Below, piece by piece: positions 41,576 to 51,666 of a stretch of 54,189 nt of DNA. The DNA lies in assembly GCA_011192005.1 (NCBI GenBank), contig DUFB01000068.1:1-54189 (forward strand), in the 5' to 3' direction. Both the position numbers and the translations under genes were made by a program. The notes under the pieces were generated by a model. That model ran no database searches, was not told where the DNA came from, and worked only from the letters and a program-made list of their open reading frames with translations. Positions within the stretch are counted from its first letter, which is position 1, and every line of letters starts with the position of its first letter. This DNA comes from Dehalococcoidia bacterium. GTDB lineage: Bacteria > Chloroflexota > Dehalococcoidia > Dehalococcoidales > RBG-16-60-22.

Positions 41576-44500
41576 TTAAATTTCCACCGTTTGAGAATAA
41601 TAATCCGCAAAACGTTTCAGCTCATGTTCCAGTTCGTCAGCCAGTTTTAGGGCACCTCCGAGTTTTCCGCTACGTCCCGTCTCTTCGAGGCGCAGGGCAA
41701 TATCGCCGAGGACAGTGCCGCCCAGACTTCGTGCCGCACCCTTAATCGAGTGTGCCGCTGCCCTAACAGCGTCGGCATCGCCCTTCTCAATCCCTTCCCG
41801 TAACAACTTCAATTGTTGTGGATAGTCCTCATTCAGGAATAGATAAACGGCTTCCCTTAAAAGCTCTTCATCGTCACCGAATATCTGTCTGGCAGCTTCA
41901 ATATCTACGGCTTTAGCGTCCTCAACCTGAGGTTCCGGTAATGACTTTGAAGTACCAGCCGGTTTTACTTTAACCGGTTTTTTCTTGCCAGCGAATAAAC
42001 TGGCTACTATGTCGTTTATTTCTTCAGATTTGGCGGGTTTGGAAAGGTAGCCGTCCATTCCCGCCGCAAGGCATCTATCTTTATCCTCTTTCATGGCATA
42101 AGCAGTCATGGCAATAATCGGGATGTGCCTGCCGGAGGCTCTTTCATTCTTTCGTATCAGGCGTGTAGCTTCAAGTCCGCTCAAAATGGGCATTTCAGCG
42201 TCCATCAACACAAGGTCGTAATCACCCTTTTCCGTCATTTTCACTGCTTCCGAGCCGTTTTGCGCTATTTCCACGTGATGCCCCATTTTCTCAAGGGTCT
42301 TCCTAGCAATTAGCTGAGAAGTGGGATTATCTTCAGCCACCAATATATTTAAAGCTGGAATACGGGCCTGTTTATCAGCAGTCTTCTTCACGCTTTCTTT
42401 TGACCCGGGTTCCTTACCCATTGCGGTGAGTAGGGCTCTTTGCAACTCAGATTCTCTGATTGGTTTGATAACGTAGTTGGAGATTCCCAATTTCTGGCAA
42501 CGGGAGAAATCATCGCTGACACTGTGGGGCGGCAACATCATAATTATCTCCGATGGCATAGTAGAGCCATTCAGCATCTGCTCGGCTAGGGCAAAACCAT
42601 CCATGCCATCCATGGTCTTGTCCAGCATAATTATGCGGTACGATGCGGACTTTAACCCGGCATTTTCCATTTCTTTTACTGCTGCCGAACCATCGCTCAC
42701 ATCCGTTACGTCGAATCCCCATCTCGTAAGAATATCTTTCACCATCAGACGGTTGGTATCGTTATCATCAACCAGGAGCAGCGGCAGACCCTTAACCTCA
42801 ATCAAATTTTTCAATCCATTACCGGAATGCTTGCCATTTGTCTGTTTGGTAAACTTGCCCGTGAAATGGAAGATGCTACCCTTTTTGGGGCCTTTTTCAA
42901 CCCAGATACGCCCTCCCATCTGATCAATAAGATGACGGGAAATAGTCAAGCCCAGACCGGTACCACCGTACTTGCGGTTGATTGAACCGTCAGCCTGCTG
43001 GAATGGTTCGAAAATCATATCGAATTTGCTTTTAGGTATCCCGATACCGGTATCGCGGACGGTGAAATGCAGTTCCGTTTCTTTTTTACCGTCAGCTATC
43101 GGCTCTACGTATAACGCCACCTCACCCTTTTCGGTGAATTTAATGGAGTTCCCAATGAGATTAATCAATACCTGGCGGAGATGCCTGGGGTCGCCGACCA
43201 AATCCGTAGTCACTCCGCCCAGAAGATGGCAGGTGAGTTCCAGACCCTTATTGTGGGCAGTTACCGCCATTGAGTCCAGAGTGTCCTCGATGGTTGTCCG
43301 GAGGTTGAATCCTTCACGTTCCGGTTCCAGTTGACCTGCCTCTATCTTTGACAGGTCAAGAATATCGTTAATGATATTCAGTAATGCTTCCGCCGATGAT
43401 ATCGCCATCTTCAGGTACTGGCGCTGGTCATGTTCCAGCTTACTATCCAGCACCAGATTAATCGTACCCAAAACTCCATGAATGGGCGTGCGGATTTCAT
43501 GGCTGGTACGCGCCAGGAATTCACTTTTTGCCCGGTTGGCTGTCTCGGCTTCATCCTTGGCTGCCAGTAAGGCCACCTCGGCTTTCTGGCGTTCCTTCAA
43601 CTCGTGCTGGAGTCTCTTATTTAATTCGGTCAACTCCGCGGTTCTTTCTCGCACCAGTTCTTCAAGATGGTCACGGTGCACTCTTAATTCATTTTCCATC
43701 TGTTTGCGCTCGGTGATATCAAGCCAGTTTGACAGGCTATATACAAATTTACCTTTACGTTTCACCGGAGCGGAGGTAACCTCAACCCAGAACTTCTCAC
43801 CGTTCTTCTTTTGAAAGAGCCTCTCCTTACCGCGTACTCCTTTTAGAATGGAATCTTGATACTTACCGGTATTTTCTAGATCCGGCTCGTCAGTCCACCA
43901 GGGCATGGGAGGTTTTTTACCCACGACTTCAGCCGAGGAAAATCCCGTCAATTTTTCAAACGCAGGATTTACATATCTCAACGAAGTATCCCCATTAATC
44001 ACCAGTATCGGAATAGCCGAGTTTCTCATCATGCTCGAACTGAATTCTTCACTTTCTCTTAATGCCGCTTCAGCCCGTTTTTGCTCCGTGATGTCCATGT
44101 TAATCGATATGTTACACGGTTCGTCGCCAATATCTATGAGTTCGGCAAAGAACAACCAGGTACGTATTTCACCTGACTTTACCCTGAAGTTATATTCATG
44201 ATTGCGTATTCTACCGTCTCTCTTAAGCGTACGGAGCATTTTTCTCCGGTCTTTAATGTTCGCCCAGATATTGAGATTCTCAGCGGTATTACCAATTACC
44301 TCTTCCCTCGTATAGCCGGTAAGTTTGATGAAACCATCATTAACATCAACAAATCTACCTTCCTTGATAGTAGTAATCACAATTGCACTGGGACTGGAAC
44401 GGAAGGCTTTAGAAAATTTCTCCTCGGATTCCTTCAAGGCTTCATCCATTTTCTTGCGTTCGGTAATATCCGTGGAGCTTATCAAACAATATTGAAGTTC

Positions 44501-46372
44501 ATCATCATGTTTCACACCAACCCAGTTGAGGTCCAACCAGTAGAATTCTCCATTCTTTTTTCGGGCAATGGTTTCAACGTTCCCGGTGTCCATCTGAATG
44601 GCCTCTTTATACTGTTCTATTGCCTCCTCGGTATTTAGTTCATCCGTCCACCAGGGATAAGGAGCTTTTATGCCGATAATCTCGTCAAGAGTCCAACCGT
44701 TTACTTCCTCAAACTTGGGATTTGCATACCGTACAGAGGTGTCCGGGTTAACGACGAGGATTTGATGCGGGGCTTGCTCCAGCAGGCTGTTATTGAATTC
44801 CTGACTCGCTTTGAGGTCTTCCTCGGCCTTCTTTCGCTCGGTGATATCCGTGGTCACCGCTATCATGCACTCCTCACCGAATATTGTGATCGACTCGGCA
44901 GAGAACAGCAAAGTGCGTATCTCGCCCGATTTAGTGCGGAGGCGGTACTCCTGATTATCCACCCTCCCCGTTTCTCTCATGCTGTTCACTATCTTATCGC
45001 GGTCATCATAGCTAACCCAGATATTAAGGTCCTCGGCACTATGTCCCATTACTTCATCACGGGTATATCCGGTAATGATCATGAAGCTGTCATTCACCTC
45101 AATGAACCTGTGGTCTTTTCGTGAACTGATTGCCATCGGGTGCGGACTGGAGCGGAAAGCAACCGAAAACTTCTTTTCAGATTCCCGGATTGCCGCTTCA
45201 GCCTGTTTACGACTGGTAATATCGCGGAAAATACCCTGCATGGTCGGTCTGCCATCCAATTCAACCAGGCTGGCCGAGATATCAACCGGGACCTGGGTAC
45301 CATCGGTGCGCTGCACCACCATATCCTCGCTTAATGTATTACCCTTCTCTATATGTTCGCGGAACAGTTCTTTATATTTATCCGCCATTTCCTCAGGGTG
45401 TATCTGCGATTGGTGCATGCCAATTATTTTTTCTTTTGGTTGTCCCAACAACTCGCACCCGGCCTGATTGACATCGATTAATAAACCATTTTCAACATCG
45501 GCTAGGAGGATGGCATCTTTGGCGTTCTCGAAGAGAACTCTGAACTTCTCCTCGGACTTTTGCAGGGCGGCCTCGGCCCTTTTACGCTCGTTAATTTCGG
45601 CATTGAGATTATCAACTGAGGTCATGGTCTTTGTTAAACCTTCGGTCATCTGGTCGAAAGCCCGTGAGAGCTGGCCAATCTCGTCGTTGGCTTTGGTCCC
45701 TACTTTAAAATCAAGATTGCCCCTGGCTATCATCTCCGTGCCCTTACGCAGCTTATGTAACGGTTTAATAATCGACCGCGTTGTCAGGATAGCGGCAACC
45801 AGACCTATCAACGTAATTAAGGCAACACTGATAAGAATAGAATGTAGACCAGTGGTATAGGTGTTACTGAAATCAGCTTTAGCTATAGCCAATTCCTGAC
45901 TGATATATGATTTCTGAATACTCGCGGCCCGCTGGAGCGAAAGTAGCGCCGGAAGTCCCACTATCTGATCCATGACCATAAGGTCTTCAAGAGTAGCGCC
46001 GTTATCTTTGGTAGAAATTATACTGGTGGTAGCGATTTCATACTGGTCAATCGCGGCATATAATCCCTGAATAATGTCATCATCATACGACGGATTAGCT
46101 TCTTCCATGCTGGCCAGACGGTCCAAAAGAGACAGGGTATTTAGTTTGGTTTCCTCCGAGCCATGAAGTATATAATCGAGGGTGCCCCGGTATGTCTCAT
46201 TGGCTAATCTTTCAATGTTGGTGATAAACAGGGTGTCCGAGATAATCTTCTCTTCAACATTGAGAAATTGTTCGTTAAGATTTCGGTAACTCACACTGGT
46301 AAAAAAGGCTATCAACCAGAGGAGAACAACGATAATAGAGAAACCGATTATCAGCTTGGTTCTGACGTTCAT
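41576..46372 (-). CDS. hybrid sensor histidine kinase: TM-HAMP-PASx5-HisKA-HATPase-REC-REC-Hpt
   Basis: 1598-residue phosphorelay kinase. TM1 (about 7-24), a helical sensor region, TM2 (177-197), HAMP (198-250), then five PAS domains (about 272-390, 397-515, 521-640, 648-766, 772-890). HisKA carries His958 in SHEIRTP. The ATPase domain shows N1073 (LIGNSIKF), DTGIGIP and GGTGLGL. Two receivers follow with Asp1251 and Asp1391, and a C-terminal Hpt with His1541 (AAHSIKGAARS). PAS2-3 and PAS4-5 are a duplicated pair, each 251 residues apart. Receiver 1 has LVDDN and a K in VIKP, so both receivers look competent. Its direct partners are the receiver and HD-GYP genes downstream. Confidence 0.93.
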   Translation of the reverse strand: MNVRTKLIIGFSIIVVLLWLIAFFTSVSYRNLNEQFLNVEEKIISDTLFITNIERLANETYRGTLDYILHGSEETKLNTLSLLDRLASMEEANPSYDDDIIQGLYAAIDQYEIATTSIISTKDNGATLEDLMVMDQIVGLPALLSLQRAASIQKSYISQELAIAKADFSNTYTTGLHSILISVALITLIGLVAAILTTRSIIKPLHKLRKGTEMIARGNLDFKVGTKANDEIGQLSRAFDQMTEGLTKTMTSVDNLNAEINERKRAEAALQKSEEKFRVLFENAKDAILLADVENGLLIDVNQAGCELLGQPKEKIIGMHQSQIHPEEMADKYKELFREHIEKGNTLSEDMVVQRTDGTQVPVDISASLVELDGRPTMQGIFRDITSRKQAEAAIRESEKKFSVAFRSSPHPMAISSRKDHRFIEVNDSFMIITGYTRDEVMGHSAEDLNIWVSYDDRDKIVNSMRETGRVDNQEYRLRTKSGEIRTLLFSAESITIFGEECMIAVTTDITERKKAEEDLKASQEFNNSLLEQAPHQILVVNPDTSVRYANPKFEEVNGWTLDEIIGIKAPYPWWTDELNTEEAIEQYKEAIQMDTGNVETIARKKNGEFYWLDLNWVGVKHDDELQYCLISSTDITERKKMDEALKESEEKFSKAFRSSPSAIVITTIKEGRFVDVNDGFIKLTGYTREEVIGNTAENLNIWANIKDRRKMLRTLKRDGRIRNHEYNFRVKSGEIRTWLFFAELIDIGDEPCNISINMDITEQKRAEAALRESEEFSSSMMRNSAIPILVINGDTSLRYVNPAFEKLTGFSSAEVVGKKPPMPWWTDEPDLENTGKYQDSILKGVRGKERLFQKKNGEKFWVEVTSAPVKRKGKFVYSLSNWLDITERKQMENELRVHRDHLEELVRERTAELTELNKRLQHELKERQKAEVALLAAKDEAETANRAKSEFLARTSHEIRTPIHGVLGTINLVLDSKLEHDQRQYLKMAISSAEALLNIINDILDLSKIEAGQLEPEREGFNLRTTIEDTLDSMAVTAHNKGLELTCHLLGGVTTDLVGDPRHLRQVLINLIGNSIKFTEKGEVALYVEPIADGKKETELHFTVRDTGIGIPKSKFDMIFEPFQQADGSINRKYGGTGLGLTISRHLIDQMGGRIWVEKGPKKGSIFHFTGKFTKQTNGKHSGNGLKNLIEVKGLPLLLVDDNDTNRLMVKDILTRWGFDVTDVSDGSAAVKEMENAGLKSASYRIIMLDKTMDGMDGFALAEQMLNGSTMPSEIIMMLPPHSVSDDFSRCQKLGISNYVIKPIRESELQRALLTAMGKEPGSKESVKKTADKQARIPALNILVAEDNPTSQLIARKTLEKMGHHVEIAQNGSEAVKMTEKGDYDLVLMDAEMPILSGLEATRLIRKNERASGRHIPIIAMTAYAMKEDKDRCLAAGMDGYLSKPAKSEEINDIVASLFAGKKKPVKVKPAGTSKSLPEPQVEDAKAVDIEAARQIFGDDEELLREAVYLFLNEDYPQQLKLLREGIEKGDADAVRAAAHSIKGAARSLGGTVLGDIALRLEETGRSGKLGGALKLADELEHELKRFADYYSQTVEI

Positions 46373-46844
46373 TTTCCTACTACATCCCTAAATTTACAGC
46401 CCACTCCTTTTACTCAATGCCCCCGCTTTTCCCGCTAATTGTATACAGGCAGAAGTACATTGCATCAGCCTTCAGAAAGCATAAAAAAATACAGGTTACT
46501 TTCCGTACCCTGACACCGTCGGTCTGTTATTGAGTTGAAGCGCCTGTAATATTCCGCCGGTAATTATATTGGCAAGCGTCGCCTTTAGATACCGCTATGA
46601 TACTACTGACAACCGGAGAACATCTCAATAAAGTCGACGCCCAAATTACGTGGGGGGCAGCACGTAGTTTTTGGTGTAAACGCGTGCTACGTTCGGGAAA
46701 AATCCCCTATTTTTTAGTAAATACGGAAACAATAAGGCAAAAATTAGCTAAAGGATTTTGATAAGAACATCCATCAGAACCGGCAAAACACCAGACTGGC
46801 CGCGAGGGTAATTATTTGTAACTATATAAACCCGACGGGCAGGA
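46373..46844. other. intergenic region, 472 bp
   Basis: No protein frame, tRNA, riboswitch or terminator with a U-tract is recognised. It separates the 5' end of the hybrid kinase gene from the 3' end of a URO-D gene, so the kinase promoter should lie at its left edge, but no strong hexamers were seen. Confidence 0.4.
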
Positions 46845-48092
46845 CTACCCGTAAACACCGTATTCTTTGGTGAATTCGATCATTGCCTTCAGGTTTTCCG
46901 GCTTTACCTCATCGGTGGAGCTCCGCGGTGACAGGATGTACCCGCCGCCTTTACCCACCACGTCGATGAGTTTCTTACAGTGGTCTTTGACGTCCTGAAC
47001 ACTTCCCATCTGCAATAGCGATGACGGTACGTTACCCTCGATGCAGATGTGGTCTCTCAGGACCTCTTTGGCTCTAAATATGTCCGTCGTATCAAAGCGA
47101 GCCAGTATCGAGCCCTTGGGAAACTCAAGTAAATATTCGAGTCGGGAAGTAAATTTTCCCTCGAAGAAGATACATGGCGTCATCCCCCGCTCTACCAACG
47201 CCAGAACAAGCTTCTTAAAGGTAGGCCAGTAGAAAGTATCGAACTGCTTCTTCGACAGGAAGTCATCGGAGCCCCTCGTGTTGGTCATGAATATCCGAGT
47301 ATTGCCGTATTCGTTGGGCGGTGGCGTCGGCCTTTCAAGCGTTTGCTTAAGGATGAATTCACACAGTTCAATGAGTTTATCGGGCTGGCGGAACATATCG
47401 AACATGGTACCGCTCATCCCGCGCAGGGAGTGTGAAATGACGTCATAAGGCGGCATGGCGGCACCCTGCAAAAACTGGGGGAAACCCATATCGAGTACCA
47501 TTTGATTGAATTTATCAATCTTGGTACGCCACTTCCTCATCTCACGACCGGCTTTCTGGAGAGTGCTGATCGCCTTTACCAGCTTCGGCTCGGCAAAAGC
47601 CATCGCAAGCATCTGTATGCCAAAAGGACCACCCCCAAGGTCGGATAGTTTCGGTAACAGTGCCAGGCCTGCCATCTTATCACTGGTGCGGGACATAAAC
47701 ACCCGCAGCATGAAGTCAGACGGGTCATCCATATACCGGTCAAACTCATCTGCCTTCAGATTATCGATTTCTATAGCCTGGTGTCCCTGGTTTGGTTCTA
47801 CGCCGTAACCCGGCCATCTCATCGTTTTCGGCTCAAGTATTTCCAGCGCCTTACCCGGCGTAAAACCCTGCTGGTACACCATATCCGGTTGAAAGTCCCG
47901 AAGCGTCTTTTCATAAGCCGCATACCAGGCATCGTAGTCGTAATAGGCAGCGGAGCAGGGAATGCCAGCGTATTTGGCGGCAAAGTAGCCGATAGCACTG
48001 ATAACGGGTACCCTGTCCGGTATCCTCATCCTGATGGCATCCATCACCCTTTTTTCTCTTTCCTGACGCAGTTGCGCTGCGGTCTTATCCAT
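46845..48092 (-). CDS. URO-D (uroporphyrinogen decarboxylase/corrinoid methyltransferase) family protein, copy 1
   Basis: 415 residues with the URO-D TIM-barrel. This is not haem HemE but the MtaA/MtbA-like branch in general look. Visible are RIPDRVPVI near the N-terminus, a central SLRGMSGTMFDMFRQP and the C-terminal HICIEGNVPSSLL. The frame is open to 48254, but AAGGAG before ATG 48092 marks the true start. MtbA-type enzymes bind zinc by HxC plus a distant Cys. HIC is present, but the distant Cys is replaced in YILSPRSS. It is divergent from copy 2. A methyl-transfer role is inferred weakly. Confidence 0.82.
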   Translation of the reverse strand: MDKTAAQLRQEREKRVMDAIRMRIPDRVPVISAIGYFAAKYAGIPCSAAYYDYDAWYAAYEKTLRDFQPDMVYQQGFTPGKALEILEPKTMRWPGYGVEPNQGHQAIEIDNLKADEFDRYMDDPSDFMLRVFMSRTSDKMAGLALLPKLSDLGGGPFGIQMLAMAFAEPKLVKAISTLQKAGREMRKWRTKIDKFNQMVLDMGFPQFLQGAAMPPYDVISHSLRGMSGTMFDMFRQPDKLIELCEFILKQTLERPTPPPNEYGNTRIFMTNTRGSDDFLSKKQFDTFYWPTFKKLVLALVERGMTPCIFFEGKFTSRLEYLLEFPKGSILARFDTTDIFRAKEVLRDHICIEGNVPSSLLQMGSVQDVKDHCKKLIDVVGKGGGYILSPRSSTDEVKPENLKAMIEFTKEYGVYG

Positions 48093-48316
48093 TATCAGCT
48101 CCTTAAATAATTGACAATTTTTGAAAACTCTAAAATGGTAATCGGTTGAGCATACAGCTTGAAATAAGCCAATCCTACTGTTCGAATAGTGAATAATAAC
48201 CGGATTAGGTTGAAATACCCAACTCCTTGGAATTATAGCAGTTAGCAGACGCAATTACCAAGTAAACCAGACTAGTAGAAACGGCGAAAACGATATATCA
48301 ATACATCTCTATTCTG

Positions 48317-48325
48317 TGGTATACT
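48317..48325 (+). promoter_or_regulatory. extended -10 promoter of URO-D copy 2
   Basis: TGGTATACT: a TGN-extended -10 (TATACT at 48320-48325). Weak -35. The inferred leader is about 35 nt and includes AAGGAG before ATG 48368. Confidence 0.5.
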
Positions 48326-48367
48326 GGAGACCGAAAAATCCCATCTCAATTTAAGGAGACTAACGTC

Positions 48368-49705
48368 ATGGAAAAAGAGTGGTCAGCATTATCCCAGGAA
48401 GAGAAGCGTGATAGAAGACTGCAGGATTATATCTCTGGAAAAGGGATAAATTTCCGTGATGCCAAGGCAGAAAAATTTTATAAAGAGCGGGTAACCCGCA
48501 TTCTGAAAGCAAATATGTGTGAAGAACCTGACCGCGTTCCGGTTTCACTGCCCACCGGTAACTATCCGGCTTACTATGCCGGTACCAACCTAAAGACGGT
48601 CATGTACGATTATAAAATCCTGGTGAGTTCCTGGAAGAAGTTCATGGAGGATTTCTACGAAGACATGGACAGCTTCATGGGTCCCGGACTGATATGGCCG
48701 GGTAAGATGCTGGAAACCCTCCGGTACAAGCCCTATAAGTGGCCCGGACACGGGGTGGGGGATGATGTAAGCACCTACCAGTTCGTCGAGGAGTCCTATA
48801 TGAGGCCCGATGAATACGACGCCCTGATGAAAGACCCCTCGGATTTCTCTTTCCGCGTGCTGGTACCACGGACGATACTGGCTGCCGAAGAGTTGAAAAA
48901 CTTTCCGCCGCTCCACAATTTCATGGGTATGCCCATGATTATGGCCTACCCCTTCGCCCGACCGGAAATGAGGGAGGTCTTTAAAAAGTTCATCGAGGCC
49001 GGTGAAGAAATGGAACGATGGCAGAAAGAAATTATGGCTTTTAACATCGAGCTCCTGGAAGCCGGTTTCCCCATGAGCAGAGGCGGGTTGGCGGTAGCGC
49101 CGTTCGATGTCATCGGCGACTTCCTCCGGGGAACCCAGGGAGCGGCCATCGATATGTTCCGCCAGCCGGAAAAGCTCCTGGAATGCATCGATATGATTAC
49201 AGAACTGACCATACCCAGGTTGATAGATTCCGTCAACATGGCCAAAGGTCATTCGGTAGGCTTCCCCCTCCACAAGGGCGACGACACTTTTATGTCACGA
49301 AAGCAATTTGAGAAATTTTACTGGCCCAGCTTGAAAAAGGTCATGGATGCCTTGATAGAAGAGGGAATAATGGTATTCCTGTTTGCCGAGGGAGCCTATA
49401 ATCAGAGGCTGGAGTATATAGGTGACTTCCCCAAAGGCTGGGTAACCTGGATGTTCGACCATACGGACATGGCTAATGCCAAGAAGATGGTCGGTAAGAC
49501 CTGCTGCATCAGCGGCAATGTTCCCGCCTCATTGATGATTACCGGCACTCCCCAGGAAATCAAGGAGTACTGCCGTAAACTCATCGAAACCTGCGCCCCC
49601 GGGGGCGGGTACGTTCTTACCGGTGGCTGCACAGCTACCGAAACCAAGAACCCGGACAATTTCCGTGCTTTTATGGAAGCCGCCATCGAATACGGAACTT
49701 ATTAA
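48368..49705 (+). CDS. URO-D family protein, copy 2
   Basis: 445-residue paralog of copy 1, with a longer N-terminus (about 40 extra residues). Shared marks are DRVPVSLPTG, RGTQGAAIDMFRQPEKLLE and ISGNVPASLM. Unlike copy 1 it keeps cysteines in both expected places (KTCCISGN and VLTGGCTATETKN), so a zinc site is possible. Such proteins bind a methylated cofactor or corrinoid, or a substrate yet unknown. It is followed by a bidirectional terminator at 49728-49760. Confidence 0.82.
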   Translation: MEKEWSALSQEEKRDRRLQDYISGKGINFRDAKAEKFYKERVTRILKANMCEEPDRVPVSLPTGNYPAYYAGTNLKTVMYDYKILVSSWKKFMEDFYEDMDSFMGPGLIWPGKMLETLRYKPYKWPGHGVGDDVSTYQFVEESYMRPDEYDALMKDPSDFSFRVLVPRTILAAEELKNFPPLHNFMGMPMIMAYPFARPEMREVFKKFIEAGEEMERWQKEIMAFNIELLEAGFPMSRGGLAVAPFDVIGDFLRGTQGAAIDMFRQPEKLLECIDMITELTIPRLIDSVNMAKGHSVGFPLHKGDDTFMSRKQFEKFYWPSLKKVMDALIEEGIMVFLFAEGAYNQRLEYIGDFPKGWVTWMFDHTDMANAKKMVGKTCCISGNVPASLMITGTPQEIKEYCRKLIETCAPGGGYVLTGGCTATETKNPDNFRAFMEAAIEYGTY

Positions 49706-49727
49706 AACCGGATAATTATAAATGAAA

Positions 49728-49760
49728 GAAAGCCTCCTGAAATTCGGGAGGCTTTCTTTT
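49728..49760. terminator. bidirectional intrinsic terminator
   Basis: Stem GAAAGCCTCC (49728-49737)/GGAGGCTTTC (49747-49756), 10 bp with a 9-base loop, then TTTT. On the minus strand it is also followed by T-rich sequence. It serves the convergent URO-D copy 2 and the SnoaL-like gene at 49783. Confidence 0.8.
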
Positions 49761-49782
49761 ACTATGTATATTATACCCCTGA

Positions 49783-50532
49783 TCAGTCTGCGCCCAGCGG
49801 TTTCAAACAGGCGTTCCGCACCGCTTCGCTGGTCTCTTTTCCGGTTACCGGGTGTTTAAAATGGAAGGGAAAGATATACCCGGATACATAACGCAGGTCA
49901 TCAGGGTCTATTGGTATATCGGGTACGGGCATGGGAACCCGGGGTCTCTGACCTTCATTCTGTGACGCCGACGGGGCTTCACCCTTAACAAAGCGCCCGC
50001 CGATATCCTCCGGCATAGCCCATCCTTCCGGTATTCTCACACCGTATGGTATGACCCATTTGACAGAGAGCATTTTCCAGATGCCGTCTTCCTTGATATA
50101 CCTCATCTCGTATATGCCGCTGGTTAACGACCCGCCGTTGACTTTACCTCTGTCCGACCAGAAAATACCACCGAAAACGTACCATCTCCCCTTGGCCGTC
50201 CTGCCGTCCGGGGCGACGGTGATAAGACCGGCGGTAGGCATCAGCTGGTGGGAAAACCCCGGAGGGGCATCACCACTGGCGACACGCGCAAAATACTTCT
50301 TTACTCCTTCTTTACCCAGCCATTTGCCTTCGAGCCAGTCCAAAACCACATCGGGACTATCCGAAAAACAGTCGATGATGGCGTCGCCCAGCATGTGCTC
50401 AACGTAGTAATTATAGGCTTTTTGCAGTCTTTTTATCGCCTCGATGTCTTCCAGCAGGGTAATCTTCTTCTCCTGAGCCTTAACCTGCTCTTCCAGGGCT
50501 TTAAGTCTGGATTCCATTGCCGCCATGTCCAT
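49783..50532 (-). CDS. SnoaL/NTF2-like protein with N-terminal coiled coil, copy 1
   Basis: 249 residues. The N-terminal 35 form a heptad coiled coil (ESRLKALEEQVKAQEKKITLLED), followed by the NTF2-like cone (KRLQKAYNYYVEH, CFSDSPDVVLDWLEGKW, KGRWYVFGG, DGIWKMLSVKW). The pattern matches two plus-strand genes at 53028 and 53672. Such folds act as lyases, isomerases or dehydratases in other families, and no catalytic role is known for this one. The C-terminal extension beyond residue 175 is Pro-rich and ends in FHFKHPVTGK, shared with the copy at 53028. Confidence 0.85.
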   Translation of the reverse strand: MDMAAMESRLKALEEQVKAQEKKITLLEDIEAIKRLQKAYNYYVEHMLGDAIIDCFSDSPDVVLDWLEGKWLGKEGVKKYFARVASGDAPPGFSHQLMPTAGLITVAPDGRTAKGRWYVFGGIFWSDRGKVNGGSLTSGIYEMRYIKEDGIWKMLSVKWVIPYGVRIPEGWAMPEDIGGRFVKGEAPSASQNEGQRPRVPMPVPDIPIDPDDLRYVSGYIFPFHFKHPVTGKETSEAVRNACLKPLGAD

Positions 50533-50745
50533 TCTCAGTCTCCTTCTCCCGTATTGTCGAGCTATAAATCCTAAATTACACCAGATTAGCGTAATTTTTT
50601 CAGGCTAAACCCGTAGACGGTGTCCCATTCTCCGCGATAAAAAGCGGTACCGGCCTGCTGATCTTACTTAAATCTAGAGGCAGGCGGTATAATCGTCATG
50701 GAACGAAAACCAGAGCAGTTTTCTTGATTATATATAAATTACGTA

Positions 50746-51528
50746 TTATGGGAACTGCGATGCCAGAAAGGTAATATAGTATATATTGTCGGATTTTATG
50801 ACTCTCACCGCTCCATAGGCGGCATCTTCAGCAAGGATATTATCTTCATACGATAACACATGAGCCTGCCAGATTGTCATGGCCGCATTAACAAGCCTGT
50901 CCAGCGAGCTATATCCCGTGGCCATAAAAGCCCTCTGAAACGGAACCGCATGAGTCGTGTATTGCTCCAGTTGTTTGGATACCACCATATTCTGGCAATT
51001 CACCAGAGCCCAGTTTACCAGATTTGGACCAATCTGTAATTCATTCAGACCGCTGGCCACCCTTACCTGATTTATCAGGTCGAATAACGCCTGCTCTATA
51101 TTTTCTTCATTAACCTCCGCAGCCGCTCCTACCATAGCATCATACTGTGCCTTCAGTACATCATAATCATAGGCACAATCGGCTAACTCGTTGATTTTTA
51201 TATCAATCTCTTCCGCCAGCTGGGCAAGTTCACTTTCCAGTTCGTCAATCCGAGCTTCCATCGTCGCTATTTCACCAAGATTGGTTGTATTCTGTTCGGA
51301 TAATTCATCGTACTGAACCACCAGCGCATCATATTGCGAATCACACTGCGCTTGCAGAAGCTGAGCTGCCGCCAGATCGTCCTGTAATTGAACAAGCTGA
51401 GCGTGAGCTTCTTCATATTGTGCCACCAGGATATCATATTCGGCCTGCAGGTCATCTTGGCCACAGGAACTCAAACCCGCGAGAACAAGTATACTTAATA
51501 ATACAATCCCGATTATTATATTTTTCAT
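50746..51528 (-). CDS. lipoprotein with coiled coil and C-terminal CAP/SCP-like domain
   Basis: 260 residues. The signal peptide ends in lipobox LSSC (about 18-22). A long coiled coil (about 25-130) repeats the module YD-x-L-x-x-QYD at least three times. The last 120 residues start with NIEQALFDLINQVRVASGL and EL-IGPNLVNWALVNCQNM, the CAP/SCP-like start, although active-site His/Glu residues are not evident. It is exported and lipid-anchored, with an extracytoplasmic role. Substrate binding or cell-wall contact is speculative. Confidence 0.7.
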   Translation of the reverse strand: MKNIIIGIVLLSILVLAGLSSCGQDDLQAEYDILVAQYEEAHAQLVQLQDDLAAAQLLQAQCDSQYDALVVQYDELSEQNTTNLGEIATMEARIDELESELAQLAEEIDIKINELADCAYDYDVLKAQYDAMVGAAAEVNEENIEQALFDLINQVRVASGLNELQIGPNLVNWALVNCQNMVVSKQLEQYTTHAVPFQRAFMATGYSSLDRLVNAAMTIWQAHVLSYEDNILAEDAAYGAVRVIKSDNIYYITFLASQFP

Positions 51529-51666
51529 TTCCCACCATCCTCAATATTATTTACTATAATATTATCATAATATTGTAATATTCGCTTCCCTACTTTGTAC
51601 CTATATTAAGCATTACTATAGGGCATTTCTCAGAAACAGGCAATATCCAGAAAACACAGGAATGCA

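Noticed and set aside
46373-46844. Riboswitch in the long gap before the hybrid kinase
   Set aside because: No known aptamer consensus (for example c-di-GMP or cobalamin) could be matched by eye.
46834-46852. ACGGG/CCCGT hairpin at the URO-D stop codon as a terminator
   Set aside because: The stem is only five base pairs and lacks a clear U-tract.
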